Source: Polychytrium aggregatum
Taxonomy: Eukaryota; Chytridiomycota; Chytridiomycetes; Polychytriales
Assembly: GCF_025602895.1 (NCBI RefSeq)
Contig: NW_026516343.1
Coordinates: forward strand, 1 to 64,000
Length of the DNA: 64,000 nucleotides
Reading direction: 5' to 3'
The position numbers were made by a program, and so were the translations under genes. The stretch's first letter is position 1, and each line of letters opens with the position of its first letter. Below the pieces are notes generated by a model. It saw nothing but the letters and a program-made list of their open reading frames with translations. It made no database searches and was not told the DNA's origin. Shown piece after piece: positions 32,190 through 42,264 of the stretch.

Positions 32190-32778
32190 GCTTAACGAGC
32201 TTGTCTCTTGTCCACTGTATCCTTCGCCCACGCACCCACTCCCCCCACCTCCCTGTGTCTCTGGAGCTCACGTAGAAACCACCAGCTCTTGTCGTTGTCC
32301 ATCCATCCCATGAGCGCATAGAGAAAACACATCACCCACCACCAAACTGGCATCCTCCTCTGTTCATAGACTTTGCTCTCTCCCCTCCTCCCCCCGTCCC
32401 AGTGGCGATCTCCATCTTCAATTCTCTCGTCCTGTAATTGTCTTTTTTGTCCTCCCTTGAATGCCAAATATGAATACAATCGCACTTGTTTGAGTTTACA
32501 GCGAGCTAGTTTTGAAACGGGGACGTCTTCACACGCGGATGACCTGCGCGGCTCTGTGCATGGCTTGCGTGAATCAGACGACTTTGATCGGCATCAGAAC
32601 TCCTCCATGCATCCCCTGCTCACACAGGGACACCCAGGAAATGACTTGACCTACTTGACCGGGTGTGTGATATGATCATGATCCGACTGTGCTGTGTTTG
32701 TCCGAATGAGACGATGGGTCCCATTTTTTTTCTTCAACACGCTGTGACTGAGCTAGGTCGCGGGGTGAGGTCTCAATA
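32190..32778. other. Intergenic, phosphatase 3' flank
   Basis: CT-rich 3' region of the phosphatase gene, then unremarkable sequence up to the TIR element at 32779. No gene seen. Confidence 0.4.
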
Positions 32779-33043
32779 CACTATACACATAGCAAACGGG
32801 ACACCTGCCCATAACCCGTGTGTCAGCGTAGTGTGGGATGACATGCGTCTAGCTATGCCACAAGAAATAAAACAGATCACTTTGGCAGCCTCCGAGTGAA
32901 GACCACCGGTCGCAGTGCAGCGATGCGGAAATCGAGGGTGCTGTGTTTGGCCATGAATGCGATGGGTGGGTGGGTATTCAGGTTCCAGAAAAAAACCTGT
33001 CATGGCTCAAAACGGTGTGTCCCGTTTCATTTTGGAAACGCTG
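32779..33043 (-). mobile_element. 265-bp Fanzor-derived TIR element
   Basis: Bounded by TA dinucleotides (32777-32778 and 33044-33045). The inner left edge reads CACTATACACATAGCAAACGGGACA; the right edge, read inward, reads CAGCGTTTCC then AAAATGAAACGGGACA. On the minus strand, 32850-32912 matches the last ~35 bp of the intact Fanzor ORF and the start of its 3' tail (GGTCTTCACTCGGAGGCTGC, then TGATCTGTTTTATTTCTTGTGG). So it is a minimal derivative keeping both termini and the ORF 3' end. Confidence 0.75.
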
Positions 33044-33045
33044 TA

Positions 33046-33835
33046 CTGCCAGCTGGCCCGCTGTGCTCCTCAACGGCGATTCCAAACGCCATCGTGGAAT
33101 GCCAGGCGACCGTCGGTCTGCAGATGCGCTGCGGCCGCTGCAATCCAAACGGACGAAGCTCCGACGATGTCCCAGCGAGCCCAGCCGCGTTGCCTCGCCT
33201 TGCCTGCTTCCTCTGCCTGCCCCGGCCTCTCCATCCTGCACTCGCCGCATCACCCGCATCTACCCGCATCTGCCCGCATCTGCCCGCCTGCATCTCGGTA
33301 TCGACCGGCCCATCTGGTGTCCAAGCTCTTGCTGCTCCTGTCCTGTGTTCATCGCCCCAGCAAAAAAGTCGTACCTGTGTCCGTTTCCTGTCAGTCTTGC
33401 TGCCCGTTTCGCCGTCGTCGACCGGGGTCTCAATCCATCATCACATCCAACCGCCCATCACTGTTCGGCAGCAGCGGCGATCTCAACCGGCTTGCTGAAC
33501 TTGGTATCCTCCCGACTCTAACATCCAGAGCGTCCCCGCCGACAAGTGAAGGCTATGGGTCTTCCACAGATCGCAAAGGTTCGGAGCTGTGAGCAGGATC
33601 GGTGGGACACTCTCGGGGATGCTCTCGAGGCGGTCCGTGCAGCATCCATGACGGCCGCTGTATTGGCAGTCGCATCCTGTCGCTGTGGCCTGGGGCTTCT
33701 GCCGGGCCGGCGTATCCAGTGCATTCATCTGTCTGGATGCTGACGCCTTGATCCTGATTGAGCAAAGGTCTGATCATCCCTTTTCACAACTTTGGTGGCG
33801 GCATCGACGCCAAATATCCAACAATCGCCACGGCT
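33046..33835. other. Intergenic upstream of RdRP
   Basis: No supported gene. An upstream non-coding or short coding exon of the RdRP could lie here, because the RdRP frame is open 5' of the first ATG, but no convincing donor-acceptor pair was identified. Confidence 0.35.
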
Positions 33836-36800
33836 ATGCTGCCGATGGTGATGGCAACGACCAACGCAACGACAACGCAACGTAACGACCAACGCAACGA
33901 CCAACACATCGTCCAGGCCAGTCCCGCATCAGCCGGCAGCACCCCGATTCCGAGCAAACAACTCAAGATCCTCTCCGACACCGCCTTCAAAAGGAGCTGC
34001 GTGGCTCATCGAGACCGCATCGCTGGCCTCCGTCGGGCGTTCCGAGCTCAGTCCAAGGCCCGGGATCTGCCACCGTCGCGCTTGGCTCTCGAATCCTGCT
34101 CGAGCACCAGCTCGGCACATCTTTCCAACATCCCGTTCGAGGCGACTGCAAATGACGTCGTCGCCTTCATCAACTCCAAGATCAAGCTGATCCCCGAAGC
34201 CGGCCCAGCACCCCCGGTCACGCAGTGCCGCCTGGGCAAGGCCAACAAGCACTCGGGCGGCGAGCACGGAGGCTGGGGCATCATCACTTTCTCGGATCCC
34301 CGGTATTTCGACAGCTTCCTGGCTCGCCAGGAGCCGTCGTCGCCCAATCCACTGGTCATGGACAACCGTGTCCTGCGAATCAAAGCCTATCGCTTCAGCC
34401 CACAGTCCTCGGAGGCCCAGCACGAAAACCTGATGGTGCCGGTTGCCGAGCTGCTTGTGGGGCTGCCGGGCTCCTCGCCCATGTCGATCGAGACTCGATG
34501 GCGAACCGGTAATCGCGTGTCGCTTGGGCTCGATACCCGTGAAGGCCATGGAATCACAATCTACTATGCAGCCGTCATCAAGCTGACTGTTCCGTCAAAC
34601 ACCGTTCTCGAATCCCATACCTTTGTCGACTCGACGGGCTCCCGCGTCTTGCGGTTTCGCCTCAGCTCCCCGCCCTTTTGCTATTACCGCCCGGCCTCAG
34701 CCTCGAATGAGTCGAGCGTCAGCGATCGTTCCCAGCCTGACACGGTCGATATGCATCTTCCTCAGACCTTCGCCACCCAGGCCAATCAACCCGAGGACAA
34801 CACTTGGGAGCGGTGCCCCGATCCGCGCGGTGCCGAGTCGATTTTTGGCTACCACTTGACCTATTGCTTGATACTTCCGGCGCGGCGCCAGCACACCGAC
34901 CTAGAGCTTCTCCACTTTCTGCAGATGCGGCTAGCGTTGCGGCTGATCGACCTGGGCGACTGCCCCGAGTCGCTTTCATCGAGCGAGGTGCAGCCGCTGC
35001 CCTCGGATCCGCACGAGTGGTGTGCTGGAGCCCAGTGGATTTTTCGCAGCTTGGAGCACAGCCGGGTGGTCGGATCCATGATCCATGCGCTCATGGCCAC
35101 ACACAAGCTCTTTTTCCGGTCGTACCCCGAGGCTTATGCCATCCGCAAGTTGCTGATGCAGTGCACCGAGGTCCAGGCCACCGAGGCGCTCAAGAAGATG
35201 TTTTGGATGCCCTTCATGAACGACCCGGTGCAGCGACTGACCTCGCTGCTCAACGATGCGCTGTCACTGATCCGTCCCGAGGCTGCCGGGGCCAAGACCG
35301 TGGAGGTGAACGAGGACTTGGCCTTTGTTCAGCGGGTGCTGGTGACGCCGCTACGGATCTGCCCGCGACCCCCGGACCTGGACACATCCAACCGCATCAC
35401 CCGCCACTACAGCGCACACCGACACCGGTTCCTCCGAGTCGTCTTTGTGGACGAGGACTTTGGCCCCATCAACCAGACCGACTCGGAGATCATATACGAC
35501 AAGCGCATCCGGCACTTGGTCTGCAACGGCATCCAGGTGGGTGGGTACACGTACCAGTTCCTGGCATACTCCAACAGCCAGCTGCGTGAGCAGGGTTGCT
35601 GGTTTTACGACGAAACCCCCGTTGGCAACGACGTCCCGCCCACATGCGACATGATCCGACAGTCCATCGGCGATCTGTCCCATATCAAAACGGTCGGCAA
35701 GCACGCCTCGCGGCTGGCCCAGGGCTTCAGCAGCTCGACCAGCACGGCCGGGGTTGAGCCGGCTCGTCGGGTGTGCATCCCGGATGTGCTCCGCAATGGC
35801 TACTGCTTTTCGGACGGCGTGGGGCTGATCTCGCAGGACAAGGCAGAAGAAATCGCGCACATCCTCCGCCTCGAGACCACCCCGTCGGCCTTTCAGATCC
35901 GATATGGCGGTGCCAAAGGCATGGTCACGGTCTGGCCAGCCGAGGTGATGGGCGAATACGACATCAAGCTTCGGCCGAGCATGGTCAAGTTCGAGGCCAA
36001 CTATGAGACGATCGAGGTCGTGAATGTGTCCAAGCCGATCCCGTGCTATCTGAACCGACAGCTGATCGTGCTGCTCTCGGCCCTGGGCATCCCGGACGGG
36101 CCATTGATCAAGCTGTTCAACGACATGATTGTTGGGATCAAGAATGCCTTTGAAAGCGACGTGGACGCCTACAACCTGGTGCTCAACCATGCACCAAATC
36201 TCACCATGGCGCGGCACATGCTGGCAGCAGGAATGTCGGTCAAGATGGATCCGTTTCTGCGAGGCATGATCCACGCCGTCTGCCAGAGGCTGTTCTTGGA
36301 TCTGGAGCTCAAGGCGCGTATCTTTGTGCCAATGGGTCTCTGTCTCATCGGCGTGATGGACGAGACCGAGACTCTGCCAGAGGGATGCATCTTTTTCCAG
36401 TACACCAACGATATCGGCGATGTGATCCAACTGCGGCCCGGGACCTCTGTGGCGGTAGGGCGGAGCCCGTCGCTGCATCCGGGCGACATTCGCACCCTCC
36501 GAACGATCGACTGTGAGCCGCTCAGGCATCTAGTCAACGTGGTGGTGTTTTCGTCGCGCGGACAGCGCCCGCAGGCCAACAAGATGTCTGGCGGCGATCT
36601 GGACGGCGACATCTTCTTCATCATATGGGACCCGTCGCTGGTGCCCCGGCCGGACAAGAACATCCCGCCGATGAACTATACCTCGTCAGAGCCGCCACAG
36701 GTGGCGCGGGTGACAGCCAAAGACATCAAGAACTTTTTCGTCGACTACATCCGCAACGACAATCTTGGGCGCATCGCGAATGCGCATGTGGCCGTAGCGG

Positions 36801-37627
36801 ACCAGAATCCGGTTGGGGCGCTTTGCCAGGACTGCATCGAACTGGCCGAGTTGCATTCGACGGCAGTTGACTTTGGCAAGACGGGCGTACCGGCCATCGT
36901 GCGCAAGTCGCTGTTGCCGCAGAAATACCCCGATTTCATGAGCAAGCCGGCGTCCAAGTCGTACGTATCGAATCGATTCCTTGGGCGAGCCTACCGGCGG
37001 GTCAAGGAGATCCAGTCCGAGACGCTGGCACGGCACCCAGATCCAGATCCAGACCCAGACCACGAAGCCGATCACGATCATGACCAAAGCCAAAGCCAAA
37101 GCCAAAGCCCCGGGCACTCTGCCAACCCAGCGAGATCGAACGCAAGCAAGTGCGACACTCGGTTCCTGTATCCTGGATACGAAGCCTATGTGGACGAAGC
37201 TCGCGAGACCTTGATCCTGTACGGCCAGGATCTTTGGGAAATCATGTGTGAGTACGAGGTCTGGAACGAAGCCGAGCTGTTTACGGGATTTGTTTATCGG
37301 CTGTCCAGCCAGGTGTCCAAGAACAGGCAGAAGGCCACGGGCGACGTTCTTGCGCGACTGGTTCGGCAGGTCAAGATCCTCAAGAATATGTACCACGACG
37401 TATTCTGGAAGGGGCTTGGGCTATCACCGGATCAAGTCCTGGAGCCACAGGACGAGGTGCGAGTGCTGGCCAAGGCCTCGGCTTGGTACTATTGCGCCTA
37501 CACGTACGTAGATCTGGAGGGCGTCGGCCCCTTCCTGAGCTTTTGCTGGGTCGTCTACGAGCCGATGGGGCGGGTGATTATCGAATCGAATCTGCAGCAG
37601 GCAGCTGTAGCGCCCTCGGCCGGCTGA
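33836..37627 (+). CDS. RNA-dependent RNA polymerase (cellular, QDE-1/RDR type)
   Basis: 1263 aa from the first ATG in frame, without introns. The frame is open about 80 nt further 5', with a TTG at its limit. Cellular RdRPs make double-stranded RNA for Dicer in RNA silencing. The catalytic loop is KMSGGDLDGDIFF with Asp921, Asp923 and Asp925 (DxDGD motif). Other family segments are DGVGLISQDKAEEIA, RYGGAKGMVTVW and LRPSMVKFE. The N-terminal segment LSNIPFEATANDVVAFINSK resembles the RRM-like domain before the core in RDR proteins. A charged low-complexity insert (repeated DP, DH and QS) lies near residues 1065-1100. The N-terminal ATT/AAC-rich codons (33850-33900) form a short repeat. Confidence 0.92.
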   Translation: MLPMVMATTNATTTQRNDQRNDQHIVQASPASAGSTPIPSKQLKILSDTAFKRSCVAHRDRIAGLRRAFRAQSKARDLPPSRLALESCSSTSSAHLSNIPFEATANDVVAFINSKIKLIPEAGPAPPVTQCRLGKANKHSGGEHGGWGIITFSDPRYFDSFLARQEPSSPNPLVMDNRVLRIKAYRFSPQSSEAQHENLMVPVAELLVGLPGSSPMSIETRWRTGNRVSLGLDTREGHGITIYYAAVIKLTVPSNTVLESHTFVDSTGSRVLRFRLSSPPFCYYRPASASNESSVSDRSQPDTVDMHLPQTFATQANQPEDNTWERCPDPRGAESIFGYHLTYCLILPARRQHTDLELLHFLQMRLALRLIDLGDCPESLSSSEVQPLPSDPHEWCAGAQWIFRSLEHSRVVGSMIHALMATHKLFFRSYPEAYAIRKLLMQCTEVQATEALKKMFWMPFMNDPVQRLTSLLNDALSLIRPEAAGAKTVEVNEDLAFVQRVLVTPLRICPRPPDLDTSNRITRHYSAHRHRFLRVVFVDEDFGPINQTDSEIIYDKRIRHLVCNGIQVGGYTYQFLAYSNSQLREQGCWFYDETPVGNDVPPTCDMIRQSIGDLSHIKTVGKHASRLAQGFSSSTSTAGVEPARRVCIPDVLRNGYCFSDGVGLISQDKAEEIAHILRLETTPSAFQIRYGGAKGMVTVWPAEVMGEYDIKLRPSMVKFEANYETIEVVNVSKPIPCYLNRQLIVLLSALGIPDGPLIKLFNDMIVGIKNAFESDVDAYNLVLNHAPNLTMARHMLAAGMSVKMDPFLRGMIHAVCQRLFLDLELKARIFVPMGLCLIGVMDETETLPEGCIFFQYTNDIGDVIQLRPGTSVAVGRSPSLHPGDIRTLRTIDCEPLRHLVNVVVFSSRGQRPQANKMSGGDLDGDIFFIIWDPSLVPRPDKNIPPMNYTSSEPPQVARVTAKDIKNFFVDYIRNDNLGRIANAHVAVADQNPVGALCQDCIELAELHSTAVDFGKTGVPAIVRKSLLPQKYPDFMSKPASKSYVSNRFLGRAYRRVKEIQSETLARHPDPDPDPDHEADHDHDQSQSQSQSPGHSANPARSNASKCDTRFLYPGYEAYVDEARETLILYGQDLWEIMCEYEVWNEAELFTGFVYRLSSQVSKNRQKATGDVLARLVRQVKILKNMYHDVFWKGLGLSPDQVLEPQDEVRVLAKASAWYYCAYTYVDLEGVGPFLSFCWVVYEPMGRVIIESNLQQAAVAPSAG

Positions 37628-38882
37628 AGCTATGGCTGATGTGTTGGGTACTGGGGGTAGAGTTTCGCACGGCAAAGCCCGGGAGCGACCACGGCTGCAT
37701 CATGGCGACAAAGCATGGACATGGTCATAGACATGGGTATGAACATGAGCACGAATCCGAATGCGTAGCCGAGTCCAGTGATTACCAATGCAAACAGCCC
37801 ATGTGCAAGACGATCGGTGCAATCGGAGGAACGGACAGAAAGAGAAAAGGACCACCGATCGGCCGCCGGCCGGCTTGCATGGGAGACAGATCGGCGGCCG
37901 GAATGGTTCCCTGCCTTTGTATCAGCAGGGCGGAATGGTGAAATGTGGGTTCGCCCATGGCAACCCGGGGGAACCCCGATGTAGACCTCGGCGGGTGTAT
38001 CTTTGGGGAGGAGACTGTTGGATCGCACACCGATGGCAGATCAATTGTGTTTTGACATAACGTGGACGGCATCGTCAGCCCACGGGAATTGCCGCTGTCG
38101 ATAGGAGTTATCCAACGAACGCGATGTTCTCCCGCATTGGCAATGATGTTATCCAACGATCGCAATGCACTCCAATTGCAGTCGACACTGTTTGCAAATG
38201 CACACCGTCAGTGTTGTTATCCCTCGCAATCTCCTCGGAATGTCTCCGTAATCTCCTCGTAATCTCCTCGTAATCTCCTCGTAATCCCCTCCGTTGCCGC
38301 ACGACCCCCCCCGTCTCCCGTCTCATATTCCCCCCCCGCGGCCCCCATCGCCGTCGACTCCCATCCCGTCTCTTCTGCAGCCATCCCACCCTGCTCTTAC
38401 CATCTTCTTGCCTCCATCTTGCCCTCCTCTTGTCGCCTGGCTCTGTCTTTGCCGTCGTCCTTTGCACTTGCAGCCCTTGCCTTTGCTCTGGCTGTCCTCC
38501 GCCTCGGCTCCCACAGTCTCCGCACTCCTCAACTGCTGTCTGACTCTGCGATCGACCGGCTCTTATCCGTTTAGGCTTCTCCCTCTTGTCCGCCCGGTCT
38601 CTCATTCCTTGGAGCCGGCCGCCTTCCATCTGTATCCGGAACGCTTGGTCATTTTGCTTTTTGCCTTCCGCACTTTGCCCTGTCCGTTGGTCGGTCCGGA
38701 CGGCCTCTACTTCTACTTCCGAACCTGCCTCTGTCTCCATCGGATCTTCATTATCATCCTCTGAACGCCATCGACCTATTTGCCCATCTCTCGTGCCAGG
38801 CGCTCGCATTCTCCCTTCCGTCGCTCTCCGCTCTCGTCATCCGATCATTGTCGACCCTCCTTGCCACTGCCAACCTGAAAGC
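37628..38882. promoter_or_regulatory. Intergenic with 11-13 bp CTCCTCGTAAT repeat
   Basis: No gene recognised. At about 38228-38290 the unit AATCTCCTCGT is repeated four to five times, followed by a pyrimidine-rich leader up to the next ATG at 38883. Confidence 0.4.
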
Positions 38883-40208
38883 ATGAGTCCACAGAACATT
38901 GCCCTGGCCGTCATCGCCGTGCTCGCCTCCTTTCTCGTCTTTTACATTCACTATCCCAGCCGCAACCTCGCCCTCTTGATGCTGGCTTCAATCACGGGCC
39001 TGCTGTCGCTCCTCCTGGTGATCGGGGCCGCGGTCTTTCCTTCCTCCATGACCGTCGCCGCGTCCTTCCCGCCATGGAGCGCATTGCAGATCTTTTGCGA
39101 AATCCAGGCCTTCCTCCTCAACGTCCTGGGCATCTCCATCTACGGCTCCTGTCTGTGCCTGTCGATCGAGCTGAATCTGCGCACCAGCGCCAAGCGAGTC
39201 TTGCGAAGCGACGACTCAGACACCCGCCCCAAGCTGTTTCTGTATCTGGTTCTGTCTCTGGGTGTTCCCGTCGTCTTTATCGTCGCCGTGCTCTGGCTGC
39301 GATCCAAGCCGTAAGCAATCATCCTGATCCATATGGACTGCCCTTCTAGCAGAAATCGCTCGATTCCTCCTTTCGATGGCCATTCACATCGCTCAACTGG
39401 ATGTCCCGCACCTTCGGCCCTCCCAACTATGGCGCTAGTTAACTTACTCGCTCCTTCACACCCAACCACACAGTGCATACTACATCCCGCAGGCTTTCTG
39501 CGACAACCAGGCTGGAAAGTACATCTTTCTGATTGTTTTCGTCATCTCACTCATCATCTACACCATCATGGGATCTATTTTTACGAGTATGTTCGCCGCA
39601 GCCTGCATCGGTCTATTGCTATGTCTGGCTCCTCACGGCCATCGGTTGGCATCGATTGGCATCGATTGAACTCACCCCTCTGTCGCCTCGTCTCGGCCGC
39701 AGTGATTGCCATTCGCAACTATATTCGCAAGCGCTCGGAGATCCTGCAGTCGCTCAACGACGGCGTCGGCTCTTCCGAAAGCTACGACTTCCAGCGGCAG
39801 CAGGCCCAGTCGTCCCGCACAGCGCTTCTCCAGATCCTGCATCGCATGGTGGTTTGGAGTGCCGGATACCATCTGCTTGCCATCGTCTACGTCATCCAGA
39901 CCACCTACGCGGCTGTTTCCAACCTCATCACCAACGACCCCAACTACGAGCCCATGGACTCGGTCAACAACGAGTCCGCTTTCGACCGTGCCCTCACCGT
40001 CATGTATGCCACGAGCGCCCTGTCGATTCTGCTTCTGGCCTGCTTTGGATCCGGCAAGAGCGCCATCGAGCGCTATCGAACCTTGATTTGTTTCGGCCCG
40101 AGAACGGTACGTCGCGCCGTCAAGGCGAGGGGCCATGCTCTGAGGCATCTCGGCCAGAGCCAGGGCCAAGATGCAGGTCGCTCTGCCGCCCCCTCTGAGT
40201 ATATCTGA
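38883..40208 (+). CDS. Seven-helix membrane protein, GPCR-like
   Basis: Three exons, 38883-39310, 39474-39586 and 39703-40208, phases 2 and 1, 348 aa. Seven hydrophobic segments: near residues 5-24, 28-51, 68-95 (containing IFCEIQAFLLN), 116-138, 155-180, 210-235 and 265-285. The third helix starts with a Cys and is followed by a basic loop, and a conserved-looking Cys follows helix 4 (QAFCDNQAG). This layout is that of class E/cAMP-receptor or Git3-like fungal receptors, but no diagnostic motif was recognised. The C-terminal tail is Arg/Gln-rich. The receptor role is inference from topology. Confidence 0.65.
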
Positions 40209-41112
40209 TGCCCCGCCCCTTCGACCAGCCTCTATCGTTTCACTCTCGGTGCACTGTTCTATCTTGGGAGACATGTGTCTACTGGCCTTTTGTTTGTTCC
40301 TTCCTTGCTCTCTTTCTTCTCGACCGTTTTGCCTTGGTTTCTTGTGAGTGCAGCCGAGGGTCTGCTCTTATCGTGGCTGCGAGAACTGCTTGTGGCCCGC
40401 CTCCAAAAGTACATGTGCCCCCTCCCCGGTTCGTCATATCCTGGCTTGCTACTGCGGTCGAATATTGCGGTTCGGTATTGCGGTTCAATATCGTGGCTCA
40501 ATATCCAAGAGAAAGAAGCTGATATAATATCATAACCACTCTTCCTTTGACAACTCCATTCACGGCCCGTGTTCGTTCTCGCTGGCTGCATGCATCGGAA
40601 CCTGACACACGCTTCATTCTCGCCTCATTCCGCATCGCCATTCCTATTCGCTTCTATCCCGATGCCATCTAAATCCATTCTGGCGATTTCGACCCTAACG
40701 GACACACTGCTGCCTCCGCTGCGCGGCCAATCGACTCTACAACCTCACGGATCGACTCCAATGTCATGATCCCCAGTCCTTTCAGAGTGCGAATGGACCT
40801 GGCTTGCCAAAGTGATGCTGGACCAAGATCCAACCTTGGCTCTTGATAGAAGAAGACCTCTAGGGACTGCCGAGCCAAGTCCTCCGTAATCGACGCAACA
40901 CCAGCAAAACTGGCATCCCACAATGCCAACGCCAGTTTGGCAGCAATGCAATCGCCTCGTGTCGCTCTTGCAATTCCGCAACCATCAATGATTCAATGAT
41001 CGCTGTTGCAATTCCAACCTGATACTGCCAACCATTCTCCAGATTCAAACTCGCCCAGTGGGCCGAACGCCATGCACATACCAAAGGGAGAAGAAGAAAG
41101 GGGCCCATGTAT
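40209..41112. other. Intergenic with a possible frameshifted gene remnant
   Basis: On the minus strand from about 41085 to 40669, two adjacent frames read like protein: ENGWQYQVGIATAIIESLM... then, after a +1 shift near 40945, AKLALALWDASFAGVASITE... ending in a stop at 40669. Neither half was recognised. The fragment abuts the TIR element at 41115, so it may be a decayed or interrupted gene. Confidence 0.3.
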
Positions 41113-41114
41113 TA

Positions 41115-41679
41115 CCGTCAATCCAATAAAAAAACGGGCTTTGGTCGTTGAACAAATACGTTGTTGCCTCAAAACATCGCCCGCTGGCCATGACCATTCT
41201 GTGATGTGTTTCTGGATCTGAATCAATGCCGCTTTCTCGCCAGATGGCTCCCCGCAAGCGAAAGGCACCAGCCAGGCGACCAAGTGGATCCAGAGCACCC
41301 ACAAGATCCTTGGTCTGCAGGAATGGATGAGCATCACACCAAGTCCCACACCAAGTCCCACACCAAGTCCCAAGATCCCCGGGATGGCTTCCTTCCTGCA
41401 ATACATTCGCCATGTGTTCGATGGAGACATGCTGGGCAAACAGCTGTACTTCAGCCTGACTCGGCGACGGCATTCAAGCGACTCGATCTCCAAGTGTGCT
41501 CACATACCGGGAAGCCAAGCGACTCGAGAAGGCCGAGTATCTTGATATCGATACACCATGGAACTGTCCAGGTGGTCGAATGGATGCACCACACAGAGAG
41601 ATTGCCAACCAGGGCGGGAAATAATCGCATGGCTTGCCCACTGGTGCCTATGACTGTCCCGTTTCTTTTGGATTGACTG
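41115..41679 (+). mobile_element. Non-autonomous Fanzor-derived TIR element (565 bp), copy B
   Basis: Bounded by TA at 41113-41114 and 41680-41681. Left terminus CCGTCAATCC then AAAACGGGC; right terminus, read inward, CAGTCAATCC then GAAACGGGACAGTC. The plus-strand interior holds Fanzor-derived sequence (TKWIQSTHKILGLQEWM matching NTKWHNTMKYRLDIETWM of the intact copy, then SFLQYIRHVFDG and CSH), without RuvC-I Asp, complete finger or RD. It has an extra 10-12 bp repeat (ACACCAAGTCCC) relative to copy A at 7.6 kb, otherwise near identical. Confidence 0.82.
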
Positions 41680-41681
41680 TA

Positions 41682-42264
41682 TTCACTTCTGTTGATTCGG
41701 AAGGGTGGGGCGTCAAAGGGGTCCCCAATATACAACTGTCGTTGTGGACATGCAAAATGAGTTCAAAGCTGCCAGATCCGATCGTAAGCCTTCCGGACGC
41801 TCGCTGACTGACCCGTCGTTGACCCACCATTAACATGAGTCACGATACTCCCAAAGGCGTCTCTTGGACAGCTATTCCTTCAGTGCGGCTCATGGCACGA
41901 TGCGAGCAATAGATCGCGGCGCTGCCCACCGCTAATGCATGTGAGTCCTGTGGGTCCTGTGGGTACTCCAGCTGGCATATATTCATATATTCAATACCCA
42001 TGCAAGAGAAAGCATTGGTTGCTATCGTTGTGTCGCGCTCTCTTTGAGCAAGCCATGGGGTTGTCTGTTGTTTGGCCGTGGTATAGAGTATGCTGCAATA
42101 AGCATGCTTAAAAATATGTCAAAGGAGGCGCCGGTTCTGTCGAGAATGCATCAAAGTGTAAATACGACAACGAGGGTGGTTCGAAAGCGCTTGTGGCTCC
42201 ATGCCGGAGATTGTCGGGGTGACGGCCGACAGTGGTCCCGCCGACAATTCCAGTGACAAAGCGC
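41682..42264. other. Intergenic, no supported gene
   Basis: Includes GTGGGTCCT direct repeats (about 41945-41970). No gene or element boundary recognised. Confidence 0.35.

Noticed and set aside
29901-32231. 776-codon open frame antisense to the acid phosphatase
   Set aside because: It mirrors the C-ending codon bias of the sense gene, consists of Val/Gly/Asp-rich repeats, and duplicates with the sense repeat. No family resemblance.
35351-36529. 392-codon minus-strand frame inside the RdRP
   Set aside because: Antisense shadow; the sense strand carries clear RdRP motifs.
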